Positions 8,668-18,156 of a stretch of 64,000 bases of DNA are shown here, piece after piece (positions within the stretch are counted from its first letter, which is position 1; every line of letters begins with the position of its first letter). The notes below the pieces were generated by a model. It made no database searches and had not been told where the DNA came from. It saw only the letters and a program-made list of their open reading frames with translations. The position numbers and the translations under genes were made by a program. Source of the stretch: an uncultured Lachnospiraceae bacterium (GTDB taxonomy: Bacteria; Bacillota; Clostridia; Lachnospirales; Lachnospiraceae); contig CARUOB010000003.1 of assembly GCA_949076555.1 (NCBI GenBank), forward strand, positions 38,063 through 102,062. The letters are read 5' to 3'.

Positions 8668-9435
8668 ATGATATACAGGGTCGGTGAGGGTGATAATCCA
8701 GCATATGACTACAGCAGTCAGCTAAAGCCCGCCAAAAATGCCGAAAGCCAGGAAAAGTTCAGTCTGGACCGGCAGAAGGAACAGGAAGTTCCGAAAAAGA
8801 AAGAAGAGAAGGGCGAAGATAAAAAACTGCATCAGAAACCCGGCGTTGATATCAGGACGCAGGGCGGCGTAAAGCTGGAATTATCCGGCAGCCGGATAGA
8901 CGGACAGGAGCAGGATGCGGACGGCGCCTCGAAAGCAAAAAGCGCGGACGGCGGGGTGTTTGATGCCGTACTGTCGCTTTTTAAGAGTCTGTTCGAAGCG
9001 GTTGGGAATTTTTTCTATAAGGTCTGGAATGATCCGCCTAAGGAATCTGCTTCCGAAGACGTGTCGCCTGAGGAGGCGCAGCGTTACACAGAGGAATACT
9101 ATGCGATGAAGGGGATTCCCAGACCGGAGGCCGCCGCAGCGCGTACGAAGGAGGAAATAGCTGCTGGCGCAGATGCTTCGGAAAGTGCATCCGTTCAGGA
9201 GGAGAAAGAGAATTTCGAGGCAAAACAGGCGGCGCGTGATGAAAAAATCCGAAAGCACCTTCGCTCCGGGAATCTGGAGCAGGTGATCAGCCTGCTTACG
9301 GATGACGGCAAAAGATCCGTCGCCAAAAATTCTACCTTGTTAACTTATTATGACAAAAACGGAAAGCTGACGCAGATTAATGCGTCGGACAGAGAGCGGA
9401 TTCTTCACGGAGACCGCCATGTGAAAACGCTGTAG
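8668..9435 (+). CDS. Conserved-looking cytoplasmic protein of unknown function
   Basis: This 255-residue protein has no domain I recognise. Residues 1-95 are rich in Lys, Glu and Gln and look disordered. About 96-122 form an amphipathic, aromatic-rich helix (VLSLFKSLFEAVGNFF) that might bind membrane or a partner. Another Ala/Glu-rich linker follows. A compact C-terminal segment (about 195-255) has NLEQVISLLTDDGKR and ends in SDRERILHGD. There is no signal peptide. GGTGG lies before the ATG. It converges with the diguanylate cyclase gene and the two share a terminator hairpin. A membrane-associated or adaptor role is a guess only. Confidence 0.7.
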   Translation: MIYRVGEGDNPAYDYSSQLKPAKNAESQEKFSLDRQKEQEVPKKKEEKGEDKKLHQKPGVDIRTQGGVKLELSGSRIDGQEQDADGASKAKSADGGVFDAVLSLFKSLFEAVGNFFYKVWNDPPKESASEDVSPEEAQRYTEEYYAMKGIPRPEAAAARTKEEIAAGADASESASVQEEKENFEAKQAARDEKIRKHLRSGNLEQVISLLTDDGKRSVAKNSTLLTYYDKNGKLTQINASDRERILHGDRHVKTL

Positions 9436-9460
9436 CCTCAAAAGACCACAGCGTTTTTTC
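9424..9460. terminator. Bidirectional terminator formed by the coding ends of two convergent genes
   Basis: The stem AAAACGCTGT (9424-9433) and its complement ACAGCGTTTT (9448-9457) is followed by T on the plus strand and, read the other way, by T from the opposite arm. The left arm contains the last codons of the gene ending at 9435; the right arm lies inside the last codons of the gene ending at 9438 on the minus strand. Only two bases separate the genes. Confidence 0.8.
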
Positions 9461-10556
9461 CGTTTCGTTTCCCACAGTAGAGATTGTAATCCGCCCTTGT
9501 AATTGTCTCCTCCACGGGTTCCTTGCCGTCATACAGGGCAATGCCCAGCGTCAGGGAACAGTGTATCCATTTGTCGTTCAGTTCAAACACCCGGTTTGCC
9601 ACATTTCTGCGAATATTTTCCGCGATGTACAAGGCGCTTTCTTCTGAGGCGTTGTTGATCAGAATCAGAATTTCTTCTCCGCCCCAGCGGCAGACGTAAC
9701 CGTGCCCCCTTGTCTGTGCGACCGCGATACCGGCGACTCCCTTTAAAACCACATCGCCGAAATCATGCCCGTAGGTATCGTTTACCTTCTTGAAATTATC
9801 AATATCACACATAATCAGAGCAAAGCTGGAAGCCGACTCCACTGCCTGATTGAGGAAGATATCCATGCTTCTGCGGTTGTATAGCCCGGTCAGCGGGTCA
9901 GTGCTGGCAAGTTTATTCAAAATAGCGTTCTGATGCTTGAGCTGACTGCTCGAAAGCTTCATTTCGAACACGAAAACCAGCGAGAAGACAATCAGAAACG
10001 CAAAGGCACAGAGCGAATTAAACACATAGAGCGACAACTCCAGCGCGATATTGTCTGTCTCGATCAGAGGGGCTCCAAAGAAAGAGAGAAATTTACATGC
10101 TAAAAAGGCGGCCGCCGAAAAAACAGCGGATACGGTAGCGACGGTAAATTTCCTGCGTCTGATATCGAGCGTGTAGCAAATATAAAAACCCACCGGGACG
10201 ATGGCTATGATATACTGTGCAAACCCGAATGACCATCCGAGACAGATTGTCGCGGCAAAGGAATGCAGAATAACTTCAATATAGGTAATAATGTAAATTG
10301 TCAGATAATTCTCCCGCTCGCTCCATATCATCCCAAAACAGGCAGTATAGGTCAGCACGCTGAAAATATTGAAATAGAACAAAGGCATAATTTGAAATAC
10401 ACAAAAAATGACAAGCAAAAAAACATGCACCGATGCGATGGAACCGATCAGCGTATGGAATTTCAAGCGGTTTGTGATCTGAGTCTTACCTGTCAAAACA
10501 TCTTTTAATTTGCAAAAGCCTTTTTTCAAGCGGGTTTTCCATTGATTTCTATTCAT
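9438..10556 (-). CDS. Membrane-bound diguanylate cyclase (GGDEF)
   Basis: This 372-residue protein has an N-terminal membrane region of about six helices (about 33-195), a short coiled linker, and a GGDEF domain from about 210. The family entry motif TDPLTGLYNRR is present and the active-site loop reads RWGGEEI, an acceptable variant that should still make cyclic di-GMP from two GTP. The allosteric I-site RxxD is not intact: the equivalent positions read RGHG, so product inhibition by that route is unlikely. The sensory module is an unclassified six-helix type. The only neighbour is the convergent unknown gene, so the regulated output is unknown. Confidence 0.88.
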   Translation of the reverse strand: MNRNQWKTRLKKGFCKLKDVLTGKTQITNRLKFHTLIGSIASVHVFLLVIFCVFQIMPLFYFNIFSVLTYTACFGMIWSERENYLTIYIITYIEVILHSFAATICLGWSFGFAQYIIAIVPVGFYICYTLDIRRRKFTVATVSAVFSAAAFLACKFLSFFGAPLIETDNIALELSLYVFNSLCAFAFLIVFSLVFVFEMKLSSSQLKHQNAILNKLASTDPLTGLYNRRSMDIFLNQAVESASSFALIMCDIDNFKKVNDTYGHDFGDVVLKGVAGIAVAQTRGHGYVCRWGGEEILILINNASEESALYIAENIRRNVANRVFELNDKWIHCSLTLGIALYDGKEPVEETITRADYNLYCGKRNGKNAVVF

Positions 10557-10734
10557 AAGCGGATTCCTGTTTGTAAGGTTTTATACACAATTAATGTATT
10601 TTATTATACTCTTGCTCATTTTATTTGCAAATGTTTAGGATGTCAAGCGATACGGCCGACCAATTATACCGCAAATTGTGCAAATTATACCAATGATATT
10701 TTCCCGGTTCCTATAGCGGACGCAAAGAAAACAC

Positions 10735-10763
10735 TTGTTCGACCGTCAAATATCTGATATACT
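10735..10763 (+). promoter_or_regulatory. Promoter directly abutting a start codon
   Basis: TTGTTC (10735-10740) and TATACT (10758-10763) are 17 bases apart. The -10 box ends only seven bases before the ATG at 10771, so transcription would begin at or next to that start codon. Confidence 0.55.
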
Positions 10764-10770
10764 CTATGTT

Positions 10771-11508
10771 ATGGATAAGAATGCATTCGAGAGCGCAAAA
10801 TTAAAGGTACTGTTAAAGCAGAATGATCCGCACGGCTTCGGGACGCTGCAGGAAAAGACGGTCCATGCGGTGATGAAACTATATTATGAACCAGACGAGG
10901 ACTGTCATGAGGTGCCTGTGGAGGGATATATCGCGGATATTTACAGGGACGGACATATCATAGAGATACAGAACGGAAATTTCGGGAAACTGCGCCCCAA
11001 GCTGGCCGCATTCCTGCCGCTTTACCCGGTCACTGTGGTGCTTCCGATTCCGCATTTCAAATGGCTGATCTGGATGAACGAGGAGAGCGGCGAGCTCTCC
11101 GAAAAGCACAAATCCCCGGTGACCGGAAATGCCTACCACGCTTTTGCGGAATTGTACCGGATCAAACCTTTTTTGAAAGACCCGAATCTGTCCTTTGCCT
11201 TTCCGCTGATCGATATGGACGAGTACCGGCTCTTAAACGGCTGGAGCCGCAATAAAAAGCGTGGCTCCACACGCTATGACAGGATGCCGCTATCCCTCTA
11301 TGACGAGATACGAGTGGAGAGAACGGAAGATTTTATGCAGTTTGTCCCGATTGATCTGCAGGAGCCTTTCACCATTACGGACTTTGCGAAGGCGGCGGGA
11401 ATCAGGCGGGACCTCGCTGCAGATGCCGTGCCGATTCTGATGTATCTGGAGATTCTGCGGCGGGAGGGGAAGCGGAGCCGTGAATATTTGTACCGGGTAG
11501 AAGAGTGA
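10771..11508 (+). CDS. Unknown protein with a possible PD-(D/E)XK-like nuclease fold
   Basis: This 245-residue protein has no family I can name. About residues 40-75 read HEVPVEGYIADIYRDG, then IIEIQNGNFGKLRPKL. That spacing of E, D and E-x-Q after two short strands resembles the core of PD-(D/E)XK nuclease-fold proteins, with Gln in place of the usual Lys. The C-terminal 60 residues look like a winged helix (FTITDFAKAAGIRRDLA). I chose ATG 10771. The frame also opens at TTG 10735, but that codon is the likely -35 box. No ribosome site precedes 10771, so a leaderless mRNA is possible. The nuclease assignment is inference from a motif. Confidence 0.65.
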   Translation: MDKNAFESAKLKVLLKQNDPHGFGTLQEKTVHAVMKLYYEPDEDCHEVPVEGYIADIYRDGHIIEIQNGNFGKLRPKLAAFLPLYPVTVVLPIPHFKWLIWMNEESGELSEKHKSPVTGNAYHAFAELYRIKPFLKDPNLSFAFPLIDMDEYRLLNGWSRNKKRGSTRYDRMPLSLYDEIRVERTEDFMQFVPIDLQEPFTITDFAKAAGIRRDLAADAVPILMYLEILRREGKRSREYLYRVEE

Positions 11509-11836
11509 GAAGGCGACGATAAAACATATGTAAAAATATGTTAAAGCAAAAAACAAATGTCCTCCAAACGCTTTTTTGTTCCTGCAAAACTTGCAAATCT
11601 CTCTAAACCGCTGTTTTTCAGGGGAATGACTTGTCCAAAAGGCGGCTGAAAAGCCACATGGCAAGTTACATAATATAGTACTTTTTCTTTACAAAAATAC
11701 CAGATGTATGGTATGCTACGCATAGCGAAAGCGGTATGCAGACAGCAGTAAATATGAAGGAAATCCTGCAATGCGGGTTTTGCAGGGCAAATATCTTTGA
11801 AACGGTTTGATACTGCGAAATGAGGTTAAATTTAAA
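11509..11836 (+). promoter_or_regulatory. Gene-free region with promoter of the topoisomerase genes
   Basis: This 328-base gap holds a promoter, TTTACA (11688-11693) and TATGCT (11712-11717) with 18 bases between. Its leader of about 110 bases contains a small hairpin (CCTGCAA/TTGCAGG at about 11766-11786). The first 180 bases show no open frame or strong terminator that I can support. Confidence 0.55.
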
Positions 11837-13765
11837 ATGGCAAAGACAGATAACAATACATATGACGCCTCCAGCATCACAGTTCTGGAGGGATTGGAAG
11901 CGGTCCGGGTTCGGCCCGGCATGTACATCGGCAGCGTATCCACCAAAGGATTGAACCACCTGATCTACGAGATCATGGATAATGCGGTGGACGAGCATCT
12001 GGCGGGCTATTGCAGCACCATCCGGGTGACGCTGGAGGCGGACGGCTCCGCCACCGTCTCGGATAACGGGCGCGGCATTCCCGTGGGGATGCATGAGAAG
12101 GGCATCAGCGCGGAGCGTCTTGTATTCACCACGCTTCACGCGGGCGGCAAATTTGACAACGACGCCTATAAGACAAGCGGCGGACTTCACGGTGTGGGTT
12201 CCTCGGTGGTCAACGCACTGTCCACCTACCTGCATGTGACCGTGAAAACCGGGGGCCAGATCTACGAGGATCATTATGAGCGCGGCATTCCCACTCTGGA
12301 ATTGAAGGACGGGCTTCTTCCCGTTGTCGGAAAGACAAGAGAGTCAGGCACCACCATCAACTTCCTGCCGGACGATACGATCTTTGACAAGACCCGGTTC
12401 AAGGAGGACGACGTAAAGAGCCGCCTCCACGAGACCGCTTATCTGAATCCGGAACTTACGATTATTTATGAGGATAAGAGAGGGCCGGAGGTTGAACAGA
12501 TCGAGTACCATGAGCCGGAAGGCATTGTGGGCTTTATCAAGGATATGAACAAGAGCCGCGAGGCCATTCACGACGTGATTTATTTTAAGGGAGAGACGGA
12601 AGGCATCACCGTGGAGTGCGCTTTTCAGTATGTGAACGAGTTCCATGAGAATGTGCTTGGCTTTTGTAACAATATTTATAACGCCGAGGGAGGCACCCAT
12701 CTGACCGGGTTTAAGACCATGTTTACAAATGTCATTAACACCTACGCCAGAGGGCTTAACATCTTAAAGGAAAAGGATGTGAACTTTACCGGGGCGGATG
12801 TGCGAAACGGCATGACGGCAGTGGTTTCCATCAAGCATCCCGATCCACGTTTCGAAGGCCAGACCAAGACCAAGCTGGACAATCAGGACGCGGCGAAAGT
12901 GGTCAGCAAAGTGACGGGCGACGAGATTGTCCGTTTCTTCGACCGCAATCTGGATACCCTGAAAAGCATTATCGGCTGTGCGGAAAAGGCTGCGAAAATA
13001 CGGAAAACCGAGGAGAAAGCCAAGACCAATCTCCTCACCAAACAGAAATTTTCCTTCGATTCCAACGGGAAGTTAGCCAACTGCGAGTCAAAAGACGCCT
13101 CCAAATGCGAAATCTTTATCGTGGAGGGTGATTCCGCCGGAGGCAGCGCCAAGACTGCCAGAAACCGCATGTATCAGGCGATCCTGCCGATCCGCGGCAA
13201 GATTTTGAATGTGGAGAAAGCGAGCATAGATAAGGTGCTTGCCAACGCCGAGATTAAGACGATGATCAACGCGTTCGGCTGCGGCTTTTCGGAAGGATAT
13301 GGCAACGATTTTGATATCACGAAACTTCGCTACGACAAGATTATCATTATGGCCGATGCGGACGTGGACGGCGCTCACATTTCCACGCTGCTGCTCACAC
13401 TGTTTTACCGGTTTATGCCGGAGTTAATTTATGAGGGACATGTCTATATCGCCATGCCGCCCCTCTATAAAGCGATGCCGTCAAAGGGGGCGGAAGAGTA
13501 CCTCTACGACGACAAGGCGCTGGAAAAATACAGAAAAAGACATAAAGGGCCTTTCACCTTACAGCGGTATAAGGGTCTGGGCGAGATGGATGCCGACCAG
13601 CTATGGGAGACCACCCTTGATCCCGAAAAGAGGCTTTTAAAGCAGGTGGAAATCGAGGACGCCCGCATGGCCAGCGAGGTGACGGAGATGCTGATGGGCA
13701 CCGAGGTGCCGCCCAGAAAGGCGTTTATCTACAAAAATGCGCAGGAGGCGGAGCTTGATGTCTAA
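11837..13765 (+). CDS. parE: Type IIA topoisomerase B subunit (topoisomerase IV ParE-like)
   Basis: This 642-residue protein contains the GHKL ATPase domain (DNAVDEHLAGY, DNGRGIPVGMH, GGLHGVGSSVVNAL), a transducer domain, and the TOPRIM domain with EGDSAGGSA and the DxD motif MADADVDGAH. It hydrolyses ATP to drive strand passage together with the A subunit encoded at 13876. I start at ATG 11837, after GAGG; a frame extension to 11807 adds ten residues without support. Gyrase and topoisomerase IV B subunits are hard to separate by eye. The pairing with a ParC-like A subunit, away from any dnaA/recF genes, favours ParE. Confidence 0.85.
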   Translation: MAKTDNNTYDASSITVLEGLEAVRVRPGMYIGSVSTKGLNHLIYEIMDNAVDEHLAGYCSTIRVTLEADGSATVSDNGRGIPVGMHEKGISAERLVFTTLHAGGKFDNDAYKTSGGLHGVGSSVVNALSTYLHVTVKTGGQIYEDHYERGIPTLELKDGLLPVVGKTRESGTTINFLPDDTIFDKTRFKEDDVKSRLHETAYLNPELTIIYEDKRGPEVEQIEYHEPEGIVGFIKDMNKSREAIHDVIYFKGETEGITVECAFQYVNEFHENVLGFCNNIYNAEGGTHLTGFKTMFTNVINTYARGLNILKEKDVNFTGADVRNGMTAVVSIKHPDPRFEGQTKTKLDNQDAAKVVSKVTGDEIVRFFDRNLDTLKSIIGCAEKAAKIRKTEEKAKTNLLTKQKFSFDSNGKLANCESKDASKCEIFIVEGDSAGGSAKTARNRMYQAILPIRGKILNVEKASIDKVLANAEIKTMINAFGCGFSEGYGNDFDITKLRYDKIIIMADADVDGAHISTLLLTLFYRFMPELIYEGHVYIAMPPLYKAMPSKGAEEYLYDDKALEKYRKRHKGPFTLQRYKGLGEMDADQLWETTLDPEKRLLKQVEIEDARMASEVTEMLMGTEVPPRKAFIYKNAQEAELDV

Positions 13766-13875
13766 GCGGCCGGACAGATATTTGGTTTTCGGCTGAAAAA
13801 GACTGGAAATAGAGAAGCGGGAATGCTGTTCTTTAAAGGGAGACAGCGCAAGACGTTTCGGAATGGAAGAAAAAG

Positions 13876-16113
13876 ATGGAAGACAGAATTATCAAAACAG
13901 AATATGCCGAGGTTATGCAGAAATCTTATATAGACTACGCCATGAGCGTGATCATCGCCAGAGCCCTGCCGGATGTGAGAGACGGTCTGAAGCCGGTGCA
14001 GAGGCGGACGCTCTACGACATGCATGAGCTGGGCATCCGCTACGACAGACCTTATCGAAAATCGGCCCGTATCGTGGGCGATACCATGGGTAAATACCAC
14101 CCCCACGGCGACAGCTCCATCTACGAGGCGCTGGTGGTTATGTCCCAGGACTTCAAGAAAGGTCTGCCTCTGATCGACGGTCACGGCAACTTCGGCAACA
14201 TCGAGGGGGACGGCGCGGCGGCCATGCGTTACACGGAGGCGCGCTTAGAGCAGATCACACAGGAGGCTTTTCTTTCGGATCTGGACAAGGATGTGGTGGA
14301 CTTCATCCCCAATTTTGACGAGACAGAGAAAGAACCGAGCGTGCTTCCCGTTAAGATACCGAACCTTCTGGTAAACGGTTCTGAGGGAATTGCCGTGGGC
14401 ATGGCCACGAACATTCCGCCCCACAATCTTGCAGAGATAATCGACGCCACAAAAGCCTATATGCTGGACGAGAATATTACGACAAGAGAACTGATGCGCT
14501 ATGTGAAAGGCCCGGATTTTCCCACGGGCGGCATTGTGATCAATCAGGACGAACTTTTAGAAATCTATGAGACGGGGATGGGCAAGATCAAGCTGCGCGG
14601 CAAGGTGGAAGTGGAGAAAGCCAAGGGTGGAAAAACCAATCTGGTGATCACGGAAATTCCCTACACCATGATCGGCGCAAATATCGGCAAATTCCTGATG
14701 GATGTGGCAGCTCTTGCGGAGTCGAAAAAAACGCAGGATATCGTAGATATCACGAACCAGTCTTCCAAAGAAGGCATTCGCATTGTGATCGAGCTGCGCA
14801 AGGACGCCGACGTGGAGAACTTTAAAAATATGCTCTACAAAAAGACCCGTCTGGAGGACACTTTCGGCGTCAACATGCTGGCTATTTCGGACGGACGCCC
14901 GGAAACGCTGGGGCTGAAAGCGATCATCCGGGAGAGCGTCAACTTCCAGTATGAGGTGGCGGGAAGAAAGTACCGGAATCTGCTGGCGAAGGAACTGGAG
15001 CGCAAGGAGATTCAGGAAGGTCTCATCAAGGCATGCAACGTCATTGATCTGATTATCGAGATTCTTCGCGGTTCTAAAGACCGCGCCATGGCGAAAGCAT
15101 GTCTGGTGGAGGGAAAAACCGACGGCATCAAGTTTAAGTCCAAGGAATCCAAGGTGATGGCGTCACAGCTTATGTTTACGGAGAAACAGGCCACCGCCAT
15201 TCTGGAGATGCGCCTCTACAAACTGATCGGTCTGGAGATCGAAGCCCTCATCAACGAGCATGAGGACACCATGGCGAATATTTACCGCTATGAGGATATT
15301 CTGGCCAGAAGAGACTCCATGGCGCAAGTCATCATGAATGAGATGGACGGCATAAAGGAGAAATATAAACGCAAAAGAAGAACGCAGATCACCAATGCCG
15401 AGGAAGCCGTCTATGTGGAGAAAAAGGTGGAGGAGATGGACATCGTCTTTTTGATGGACCGTTTCGGCTATGCCAGAACCATCGACACGGCCACCTACGA
15501 GCGCAATAAGGAGGCGGCGGACGCGGAAAACCGCTATGCTTTTGTCTGCAAGAATACGGGAAAAGTCTGTCTGTTTACCAATACGGGACAGCTCCACACC
15601 GTAAAGGCCATGGATCTGCCTTTCGGAAAATTCCGCGATAAGGGCGTGCCCATCGACAATGTGAGCAATTTCGATTCCGCGAAGGAATCCATCGTCTACG
15701 CCGCGAGCCAGAGCGATTTGAATCTCTACCGCGTCATCTTTGCAACCAAGCAGGCGATGCTCAAGGTGGTGGACGGCGGCGAGTTCGACGTGGCCAAGCG
15801 CACCGTGGCGGCGACGAAGCTGGCGGATGGCGACGAGGTGGTGAGCGTGACGGCGTTCAAAGAGCAGCGCAACATCATTTTACAGACTAAGGCAGGGTAC
15901 TTTCTGCGCTTCCCCGTGGAGGAGATCCCTGAGAAGAAAAAGGGCGCCATCGGCGTGCGGGGCATGAAACTCTCCGCAAAGGACGAGATCGAGGCCGTCT
16001 ATTATTCGCAAAACGCGGTGGACCAGACCATCGAGTACGGCGGCCGCACGCTGGAATTAAATAAAATCAAACCCGGGCACCGGGACAGCAAGGGCGTCAA
16101 AATCAGAGTATAA
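13876..16113 (+). CDS. parC: Type IIA topoisomerase A subunit (topoisomerase IV ParC-like)
   Basis: This 745-residue DNA-cleaving subunit carries the catalytic tyrosine in [10 protein letters not shown] and the quinolone region [16 protein letters not shown]. The residues that match E. coli GyrA Ser83 and Asp87 are Ser and Glu, the unmutated state. The C-terminal beta-pinwheel is short, and the place of a GyrA box reads [10 protein letters not shown], lacking a clean QRRGGKG. That points to topoisomerase IV (decatenation) rather than gyrase. It follows parE by 110 bases and probably shares its transcript. No terminator separates it from rsmD. Confidence 0.85.
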   Translation: MEDRIIKTEYAEVMQKSYIDYAMSVIIARALPDVRDGLKPVQRRTLYDMHELGIRYDRPYRKSARIVGDTMGKYHPHGDSSIYEALVVMSQDFKKGLPLIDGHGNFGNIEGDGAAAMRYTEARLEQITQEAFLSDLDKDVVDFIPNFDETEKEPSVLPVKIPNLLVNGSEGIAVGMATNIPPHNLAEIIDATKAYMLDENITTRELMRYVKGPDFPTGGIVINQDELLEIYETGMGKIKLRGKVEVEKAKGGKTNLVITEIPYTMIGANIGKFLMDVAALAESKKTQDIVDITNQSSKEGIRIVIELRKDADVENFKNMLYKKTRLEDTFGVNMLAISDGRPETLGLKAIIRESVNFQYEVAGRKYRNLLAKELERKEIQEGLIKACNVIDLIIEILRGSKDRAMAKACLVEGKTDGIKFKSKESKVMASQLMFTEKQATAILEMRLYKLIGLEIEALINEHEDTMANIYRYEDILARRDSMAQVIMNEMDGIKEKYKRKRRTQITNAEEAVYVEKKVEEMDIVFLMDRFGYARTIDTATYERNKEAADAENRYAFVCKNTGKVCLFTNTGQLHTVKAMDLPFGKFRDKGVPIDNVSNFDSAKESIVYAASQSDLNLYRVIFATKQAMLKVVDGGEFDVAKRTVAATKLADGDEVVSVTAFKEQRNIILQTKAGYFLRFPVEEIPEKKKGAIGVRGMKLSAKDEIEAVYYSQNAVDQTIEYGGRTLELNKIKPGHRDSKGVKIRV

Positions 16114-16162
16114 TGTACGCGATAGCCATGAGCAGTGCACTGCCTAGAAACGAGGAGAAGAA

Positions 16163-16711
16163 ATGAGAGTGATAGCTGGAACGGCGAGAAGCCTTCGTCT
16201 GAAAACGCCGGACGGACCGGATACGAGACCGACCACGGACCGGATCAAAGAAACCCTTTTTAATATGTTGCAACCCTATCTGAGCGGCGCCCTGTTTGTG
16301 GACCTGTTCAGCGGCAGCGGCGGCATCGGCATCGAGGCCTTAAGCCGTGGCGCAAGACACGCCTATTTTGTGGAAAACGAAAAGCGGGCGCTTACCTGCA
16401 TTCAGGAAAATTTGCAGTTTACCCACCTCGCAAATCAAGCGACGGTTTTAAAAACGGACGTGCTGTCCGCCATCTACGGGATTCACGAAAAGGAGGCCGA
16501 TCTCGTCTTTATGGACCCGCCCTACGACTGCGGACATGAGGCGCGTGTGCTTGCGGCCCTTAGGGAACTGCCGTGGGTGACGGAAAATACCCTGATTGTG
16601 ATAGAGACCTCCCTGCGCACGGATGTTTCCTTTCTGGAAGAACAGGGATTTTTCATGGAAAAAGAGAAGCGGTACAAGACGAACAGGCATATTTTCTGTC
16701 GAAAAGTGTAA
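16163..16711 (+). CDS. rsmD: 16S rRNA (guanine966-N2)-methyltransferase
   Basis: This 182-residue Rossmann methyltransferase matches RsmD: an N-terminal basic segment (GTARSLRLKTP), the SAM site VDLFSGSGGIGIEAL and the catalytic motif MDPPYD. It methylates G966 of 16S rRNA during 30S assembly. GAGGAGAAG precedes the ATG. coaD follows, the common rsmD-coaD pairing in Firmicutes. Confidence 0.95.
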   Translation: MRVIAGTARSLRLKTPDGPDTRPTTDRIKETLFNMLQPYLSGALFVDLFSGSGGIGIEALSRGARHAYFVENEKRALTCIQENLQFTHLANQATVLKTDVLSAIYGIHEKEADLVFMDPPYDCGHEARVLAALRELPWVTENTLIVIETSLRTDVSFLEEQGFFMEKEKRYKTNRHIFCRKV

Positions 16712-16848
16712 TACCGCGCAGTATTTTCTTAAGAAAAATAGAAAAATTTCAAAATATATAAAGACATTTCGGTGAATTTGTTTTAATATGGTATCATAAG
16801 TCAGGTTTTACATATGGTTTTCTACAATTAAAAATGTGAGGACTTTCT

Positions 16849-17328
16849 ATGAAGGCAGCGATTTATCCGGGAAGTTTCGACCCGGTGACTTACGGACATT
16901 TGGATATTATCAGGCGGGCCTCTGAAATTTTTGATGAATTGACGGTGAGCGTCCTGAACAATAAAACAAAGACTCCATTGTTTTCTGTGGAAGAACGTGT
17001 TAAAATGTTAGAGGAAGCGACCCGCGATCTGCCAAATGTAACGATAGATTCCTTCAGCGGCCTGTTGATTGACTATGCCGCGAGAAAAGATATCCATGTG
17101 GCGATCAGAGGGCTGCGTGCTATTACCGATTTTGAATACGAACTACAGATCGCACAGACGAACCGTAAATTTTCCGATGGGAAATTGGATACGGTGTTTT
17201 TGACGACCAGTCTCGAATACGCATACCTCAGTTCTTCCACCGTCAAGGAAATTGCAAGCTTTAACGGGGATATCTCCGAGTGCGTGCCTGATTTTGTCGG
17301 GCGGCTGCTATATGAGAAATATAGATAG
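16849..17328 (+). CDS. coaD: Phosphopantetheine adenylyltransferase
   Basis: This 159-residue nucleotidyltransferase starts [18 protein letters not shown], with the HxGH-type ATP motif as TYGH, and carries the second ATP motif as [11 protein letters not shown]. It adds AMP to 4'-phosphopantetheine, the fourth step of coenzyme A synthesis. Its length equals the family norm. It lies between rsmD and a coiled-coil gene, an order often seen in Lachnospiraceae. Confidence 0.97.
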   Translation: MKAAIYPGSFDPVTYGHLDIIRRASEIFDELTVSVLNNKTKTPLFSVEERVKMLEEATRDLPNVTIDSFSGLLIDYAARKDIHVAIRGLRAITDFEYELQIAQTNRKFSDGKLDTVFLTTSLEYAYLSSSTVKEIASFNGDISECVPDFVGRLLYEKYR

Positions 17329-17452
17329 CTGTGCGGCAGGTCTGCGCATTTACTGCGCCGACCGTAAGAAAATGATTCGGAATGAATTATTACATGTAAC
17401 TGAAACGGAAACAGACAGTTACAAATACGGATATAAGAGATAGGAGCGGGCA

Positions 17453-18058
17453 ATGAGCAGTAGAATTGAACAATTGATCGATGAGATTGAGGACTATATT
17501 GACGGCTGCAAGTTCCAGCCGCTTTCCAAGACCAATATTATCGTAAATAAAGAAGAAATCGATGAGCTTCTGCGGGAGCTTCGCATGAAGACCCCCGATG
17601 AGATCAAGCGTTATCAGAAGATCATTTCCAATAAAGAGGCGATCCTAAACGATGCGCGCACGAAGGCGGAGGCGCTTATTAAGGATGCCACGGTACAGAC
17701 CACGGAGCTGATTAACGAGCACGAGATTATGCAGCAGGCTTACGCGCAGGCGAATGAAGTGGTGCGCATGGCCACCACACAGGCGCAGGAGATTCTAAAT
17801 AACGCGACCATGGAGGCGAACGGCGTCAAAACCTCGGCTATGCAGTATCTCGACGAAATGCTCGCCAATCTGGAAAACGCCATGACGACTACGCTGACGG
17901 CGGCTACAGAGCACTACGAGAGCTTTTTCAACACGATCAGCGGTTACAATGAGATTGTGAAAGCGAACCGCGCGGAGCTGCGCCCCGTAGAAGTGGAAAA
18001 GCTGCTTAAGGAGGCCGAGGGGGAGGCGGAACCCGGGCCGGAACTGAATCTGATGTAA
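17453..18058 (+). CDS. Coiled-coil protein of unknown function beside coaD
   Basis: This 201-residue soluble protein is dominated by long helices. About 50-150 form a charged, Ala-rich coiled coil (DARTKAEALIKDA, TTQAQEILNNAT) that resembles ATP synthase b/E subunits or DivIVA-like scaffolds at low level. The N-terminus (IEQLIDEIEDYID) is also helical. It has no membrane segment and no catalytic motif. GGAGCGG precedes the ATG and a strong terminator follows. Similar proteins sit between coaD and ylbJ in related genomes, from memory; the function is unknown to me. Confidence 0.8.
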   Translation: MSSRIEQLIDEIEDYIDGCKFQPLSKTNIIVNKEEIDELLRELRMKTPDEIKRYQKIISNKEAILNDARTKAEALIKDATVQTTELINEHEIMQQAYAQANEVVRMATTQAQEILNNATMEANGVKTSAMQYLDEMLANLENAMTTTLTAATEHYESFFNTISGYNEIVKANRAELRPVEVEKLLKEAEGEAEPGPELNLM

Positions 18059-18105
18059 TGATGTAAGACCGCAACAAATAAATCGCGGATGAAAAAGACA
18101 GGCGG

Positions 18106-18140
18106 GCCGGTTTCCTTTCGAAGCCGGCTTGTTCTTTTTC
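18106..18140 (+). terminator. Terminator after the coaD group
   Basis: The 8-bp stem GCCGGTTT/AAGCCGGC has one wobble pair and a 7-base loop, followed by TTGTTCTTTTT. Confidence 0.85.
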
Positions 18141-18156
18141 ATATTTTTGGAAGATT

